Under the pieces are notes generated by a model. That model was not told where the DNA came from, made no database searches, and saw only the letters and a list, made by a program, of their open reading frames with translations. A DNA stretch of 9,941 nucleotides, from the NCBI GenBank assembly GCA_026989405.1, contig JALSJL010000450.1:1-9941 (forward strand). Direction: 5' to 3'. This document shows positions 6,659 through 9,941 of this stretch, piece by piece; position 1 is the stretch's first letter; each line of letters opens with the position of its first letter. The stretch comes from Marinosulfonomonas sp. Its GTDB lineage: Bacteria > Pseudomonadota > Alphaproteobacteria > Rhodobacterales > Rhodobacteraceae. Both the position numbers and the translations under genes were made by a program.

Positions 6659-9523
6659 TCAAATGACCGAAACCCCCGATGCATAGACATAGGGGCGTTC
6701 GACATTATCGGTTGCGTTGTCGCGCAGGCGCCAGATTCCGAAAATGTCATCAGATAGTTCCGGGGCAACCACATAGCCGTGAAACAGGCGCGACACGGTG
6801 TTTTCCGTGATCGTCAGCCGCGGCCCTCGATAGCCGAACTGGAAAATCCCGAATTGCGGTGTCGCGATATCCGGATCGGGCGAAAAACCGACGGGCCCAG
6901 AGATGCAGTTCTGCCCGACGGAAACGCTGTCAACATGGCCCAGGTAAATGCCATGGCCGCGCGATCGCCCGGTCATCGGCAGGACGCTGATGACATTGCC
7001 TTCGATGCGCGTGCGTTGCACCCGGTTGGCCGGCGCGCGCTGGCGCCAGTCCGGCGGCAGCCTGTCGCCGCGCGAACTGGCGGCCACGCGGATGCCGTCA
7101 CTGGCGCCGGCGATGCGGTTGTCGAGCACATGGGCTTCGCCGACACGCGACCCGGCGATCACGATGCCTTGCGCCATGAAGGCGCTCGGGGCAAACGCCA
7201 GCACGCCGGCCGGGATCAGTCTCATCATCCTGCTGCCGATACGCGCGCGCCCGTTTCGGTTGCGCACCGCCGCAAGGATGGCGTTGTGCAGGTGCTGGCG
7301 CAGCTCATCCACGCTGGAAATGCTGCTTTGCCGGTTGCGCTCAAGCGCCCGGTTCAGCCGGACGGCAACCTCGGGCAGCACATCGGCCGTCACCGAGCCG
7401 CGGCCGTTTGGCGGCCGGAACGACTGGCGCGCCCTTGCATCGAACAGGCCGCGCAACGGCACGCTGGTGCCGTCCTGCCCGCCGCGCGACGCCAGAAAGA
7501 CATTGCCCGAAAACAGTCGGCTGCCCTGGAACGTCACGATATCGCGCCGAAGGCGGTTGACCAGAACCGGGTCGGCCAGGATGCGCGCCCGCACCCCGTC
7601 GGCGCTCACCTGCACCGGCGACAGCGTGTTGTTTTGCACAACCGCGCGCCCGGCCCCGATGATCTGGATGCCGATCTGCGATTGCCCGACCTTCAAGGTG
7701 CAGTCGCGCACCAGAACCTGCGGATTGCCGGCCGTGTTCAGCGTCGATATGCAGGCCGCCCGCCGGTCAAGCCCGGCCCGGCAGCGCGCGCGCAGGCGTT
7801 CGAACGACATGTCGCCGCAGTCAACCGCCGTGACCGCGCCAAGGCGGCCGTTTCGCTGGTCGACACGATCGACGCCGGTCGGCCCGCCGTTCACCGAAAG
7901 GTCCGTCACCCGGACCGATTTGCAGCCCCGAAACAGCAATGCCGGCTCGGTTCCCGAAACGCTGATGACGGTTTGCGGCCCGGTGCCTTCCACGCTCACA
8001 TGGCCGAGATTTTCGAACAGGACACGCTCGCTCAGTTGAAAGAACCCGGCGCGCAGACAAAGGCGCACCGACTGGCCCGGCGGTATCTTGGCGACGGCGT
8101 TGACCAGTTCGGTCGCGTTGCCGACAACGATGGTGCACAGCCCGGCCGAGCTGCGCTGGCACAGCGCCTCGAGCGCGTCCTGCACGGTGTCGGCGCCAAG
8201 GTTGCAGGCATCGTCATCAAAGCCGATGTCCTCGGCTTCAAGGCAGGTGAGCGTCGGAAACTCGGCGCGCAGGTCAACGATGTTGATCAACGCGCCGTCG
8301 TTCAATTCGGCCAGCGCAAGCGGTGCGCGGCGAAAGCCCCAGCCCATGGGCGGGATCGGCTGCTCGGGGTCGTCGGCGGGGAAGGGGGCCCAGGCAATAC
8401 CGCCGGTGGCGGCGCGCGCTTCGAACACCCAATAGTCGCCTTCGCGGTAGGTTCCGGGCGAAAACTCGACCTGGATGCCGCGCTCAAGAACGATCGGACC
8501 GCCGGTCAGCGGCAGCCCAAGGCTGCTGTTGGTGGTGTGATCCCACCGGCGCACCATGGGCCGGACCATCTGGTCAAAACCGCCCACACCCGGGGCAAAT
8601 GTCGCGATGCCATCGGTCAGGGTCAACCGGTGCAGGCTGCCGCTGCGGGCATTGAACCGGTCGGCGGCGTCATGGATTTCCACCCAGCCGCCGCTGACAA
8701 ACCCGAGCGCCTCGTCGTCGATGGCGCCTTGCAGAACGAACTCGCCTTCCGCGTTGCGCACCAGCGCGGCTTCGACCGATGCGTTTTCGCGCGACCAGAC
8801 GAAACGCGCCGTGGCACGGGTGCCGCCGCGAATGATCTGCACCCGGTAAAGCTGGTTTTCCTGGCTGAGATAGCCGGCTTCGGGCGGGATCAGGCAATCG
8901 CTGTCATCCGGCAGTTCACCGGGGGGGACGGTGCCTGCCGCCATGATTCCGGTGCCCGGCCCCCAGCCGTCAAGCGCCGGGATCTTGCCGCAATGGGCCT
9001 GCGCGATCAACTGGTCGCGCTCGGCCTGGCCAAGCGCGACCGGTTCGAGCCCGACGCGCCATGCGGCCTTGATCCGGGTCGCGGTGTCGATGCCGCCAAG
9101 CGCCGGGTCGGCCAGCCGGCTGTCAAGCTGCGCGCTGACATGGCGCCGGGTCGCTTCGACATAGACCAGCACGGTGTCGCCATCGTCCGCGGCTTCGGTG
9201 ATCGGGGCAACGCTGACATCGCCGCCCTGATCCTCGTAGTCCACAACGGCCGCGTTTTCGACCATCGCGCCGTCCAGGTAATACCGCCCCGCCCCGATCC
9301 GGAACCCGCCCGCGCCCGGCGTGATGGCAAACCCGCCCTCACCCTTTGGCGTGCCGGCCCGGCCGATAATATCGGCCAGCGCGGTTTCGCTTCGGTAGAG
9401 CTGGATCTCGACGCCTTCGTTCCAGTCGGCATCCGACAACGGGCGCCCTTGTTCGATCAGGACACCGGCGTAATGCCGGGCAATGGCATTGGGGGCGGTC
9501 CAGCGTGAAAAGTCGCCATTCAT
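6659..9523 (-). CDS. Large DUF6519-like protein with right-handed parallel beta-helix domain
   Basis: This 954-residue protein has two parts. Residues 1 to about 430 match, by my recollection of the family, DUF6519-type proteins: the opening MNGDFSRWTAPNAIARHY, VLIEQGRPLSDADWNEGVEIQ (21-41) and the FVWSRENASVEAALV segment (241-255) are the recognisable pieces. A linker with GADTVQDALEALC (443-455) leads to residues 465-950, where short strand-turn units such as VSVEGTGPQTVISV, VRVTDLSVNGG, VLVRDCTLKV, AVVQNNTLSP, AHVLDNRIAG, TRIEGNVISV and LTITENTV indicate a pectate-lyase-like parallel beta-helix. Residues about 640-780 break this pattern with an Arg-rich, partly helical insert. There is no signal peptide or membrane segment. 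GAGGA 7 bases before the ATG supports the start. It follows the truncated upstream gene by 33 bases. Related proteins occur beside phage-tail-like contractile injection systems, so a structural or surface-binding particle component is one guess; the function is not known. Confidence 0.82.
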   Translation of the reverse strand: MNGDFSRWTAPNAIARHYAGVLIEQGRPLSDADWNEGVEIQLYRSETALADIIGRAGTPKGEGGFAITPGAGGFRIGAGRYYLDGAMVENAAVVDYEDQGGDVSVAPITEAADDGDTVLVYVEATRRHVSAQLDSRLADPALGGIDTATRIKAAWRVGLEPVALGQAERDQLIAQAHCGKIPALDGWGPGTGIMAAGTVPPGELPDDSDCLIPPEAGYLSQENQLYRVQIIRGGTRATARFVWSRENASVEAALVRNAEGEFVLQGAIDDEALGFVSGGWVEIHDAADRFNARSGSLHRLTLTDGIATFAPGVGGFDQMVRPMVRRWDHTTNSSLGLPLTGGPIVLERGIQVEFSPGTYREGDYWVFEARAATGGIAWAPFPADDPEQPIPPMGWGFRRAPLALAELNDGALINIVDLRAEFPTLTCLEAEDIGFDDDACNLGADTVQDALEALCQRSSAGLCTIVVGNATELVNAVAKIPPGQSVRLCLRAGFFQLSERVLFENLGHVSVEGTGPQTVISVSGTEPALLFRGCKSVRVTDLSVNGGPTGVDRVDQRNGRLGAVTAVDCGDMSFERLRARCRAGLDRRAACISTLNTAGNPQVLVRDCTLKVGQSQIGIQIIGAGRAVVQNNTLSPVQVSADGVRARILADPVLVNRLRRDIVTFQGSRLFSGNVFLASRGGQDGTSVPLRGLFDARARQSFRPPNGRGSVTADVLPEVAVRLNRALERNRQSSISSVDELRQHLHNAILAAVRNRNGRARIGSRMMRLIPAGVLAFAPSAFMAQGIVIAGSRVGEAHVLDNRIAGASDGIRVAASSRGDRLPPDWRQRAPANRVQRTRIEGNVISVLPMTGRSRGHGIYLGHVDSVSVGQNCISGPVGFSPDPDIATPQFGIFQFGYRGPRLTITENTVSRLFHGYVVAPELSDDIFGIWRLRDNATDNVERPYVYASGVSVI

Positions 9524-9527
9524 GGGT

Positions 9528-9533
9528 TTATCC
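9528..9533 (-). promoter_or_regulatory. Ribosome binding site of the large DUF6519-like gene
   Basis: On the minus strand GCGAGGATAAACCC precedes the ATG at 9523. The GAGGA core sits about 7 bases upstream, in the 33-base gap after the preceding stop, so the gene is initiated on its own although probably co-transcribed. Confidence 0.6.
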
Positions 9534-9556
9534 TCGCGAGTTGGTATTCAAGAATT

Positions 9557-9941
9557 TCAGGTTTCATGGAAAATCCCCGCTGCATGTCCGAACCGCAGAA
9601 AGTCGTCGATCGACCGGCGAATATTGTCGTGACGGGCCTGGTTCGCGGCCCGGTTGTAGGCGCCCATTTCGCCGCCGTTCTCGGCGCCGCGCAGGATGGC
9701 GTCCCCGACCGAAGCCGACAGCGCCATGTAGTGCGCATCGACATACCGGGTGCTTTCGAACTGCGGTTCGGGCGATGACACGCAGCGATAGAGACGCGGC
9801 GTCTGGCTGGCGGCGGGGACATAGGAAAACCGGATGCAGCCGATCTGGCGGTAGTCGGCCAGAACCGCCGGGTCGGTGCGCCCGGCAAAGATCGTGTCGG
9901 CGCTCGCCAACCGGTCGTCGGCCGTGATTTCCACGCCGATC
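9557..9941 (-). CDS. C-terminal part of an accessory protein of the DUF6519 locus (cut by the right window edge)
   Basis: The last 127 residues of a longer protein are present; the frame is open to the window edge, so the GTG at 9934 should not be taken as the start. Its conspicuous part is DYRQIGCIRFSYVPAASQTPRLYRC, with a Cys-Arg-Phe-Ser-Tyr core and a second cysteine about 18 residues later, followed by SSPEPQFESTRYVDAHYMALS and a helical tail (RAANQARHDNIRRSIDDFLRFG) ending in GIFHET. I recall similar GC(V/I)R(F/Y)SYVP...TPRRYRC wording in large proteins encoded next to DUF6519 genes, but cannot confirm it here. It lies 33 bases upstream of the large gene on the same strand and is presumably co-transcribed. 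No enzymatic motif is visible, and the function is not assigned. Confidence 0.8.
   Translation of the reverse strand, partial: IGVEITADDRLASADTIFAGRTDPAVLADYRQIGCIRFSYVPAASQTPRLYRCVSSPEPQFESTRYVDAHYMALSASVGDAILRGAENGGEMGAYNRAANQARHDNIRRSIDDFLRFGHAAGIFHET

Noticed and set aside
6571..6660. A complete tRNA gene
   Set aside because: Only the 5' consensus-like 20 bases are present; the D-stem partner, anticodon arm, T arm and matching 3' acceptor strand are missing.
6779..9508. A 909-codon open frame on the plus strand almost fully opposite the large DUF6519-like gene
   Set aside because: Its product is rich in Arg, His, Pro, Ala and Asp with no domain, signal or ribosome binding site. Long antisense frames are common opposite high-GC genes, and the minus strand has clear family motifs.

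Overview
The window looks like a high-GC chromosomal segment of an alphaproteobacterium, most likely a Rhodobacterales-type (marine roseobacter-like) organism. This rests on overall composition, AGGAGG-type ribosome binding sites, a complete TRAP transporter operon and the style of the proteins. It is an inference without any database search.

Layout from left to right: (1) positions 1-610, minus strand, hold the N-terminal 203 codons of a bifunctional catalase-peroxidase (katG), cut by the left edge. Its upstream gap has a plausible OxyR-type site over a candidate promoter. (2) Positions 772-2294, minus strand, hold a two-gene unit: a DHDPS/N-acetylneuraminate-lyase superfamily enzyme followed, with an ATGA overlap, by a GntR-family FCD regulator. 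(3) Positions 2295-2566 are a divergent control region with a perfect 12-bp palindrome inside a candidate promoter of the minus-strand unit. (4) Positions 2567-6271, plus strand, hold a tightly packed operon: TRAP solute-binding protein, small membrane subunit, large membrane subunit, and a quinate/shikimate dehydrogenase-like (AroE superfamily) enzyme. (5) Positions 6272-6658 are a convergent gap with no convincing gene, a strong hairpin that reads as a minus-strand terminator, and a short tRNA-5'-end-like sequence. (6) Positions 6659-9523, minus strand, encode a 954-residue protein with a DUF6519-like N-terminal half and a right-handed parallel beta-helix C-terminal half. (7) Positions 9557-9941, minus strand, hold the C-terminal 127 residues of another protein of the same unit, cut by the right edge.

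Blocks 2-4 read as one catabolic module. The TRAP transporter would import an organic acid, the AroE-like enzyme would oxidise a hydroxyl group of it (probably with NAD), the lyase-family enzyme would cleave or rearrange a keto acid, and the FCD regulator would repress through the palindrome. The substrate is not determined; a cyclic polyhydroxy acid of the quinate/shikimate kind is the first guess, but no recognisable dehydroshikimate dehydratase or dehydroquinase is in the window.

Blocks 6-7 are unrelated to catabolism. Proteins of this kind are, as far as I recall, found near phage-tail-like contractile injection systems and other accessory surface or particle loci, so the right edge may lead into such a locus. 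The convergent gap marks the border between the metabolic module and this accessory block.
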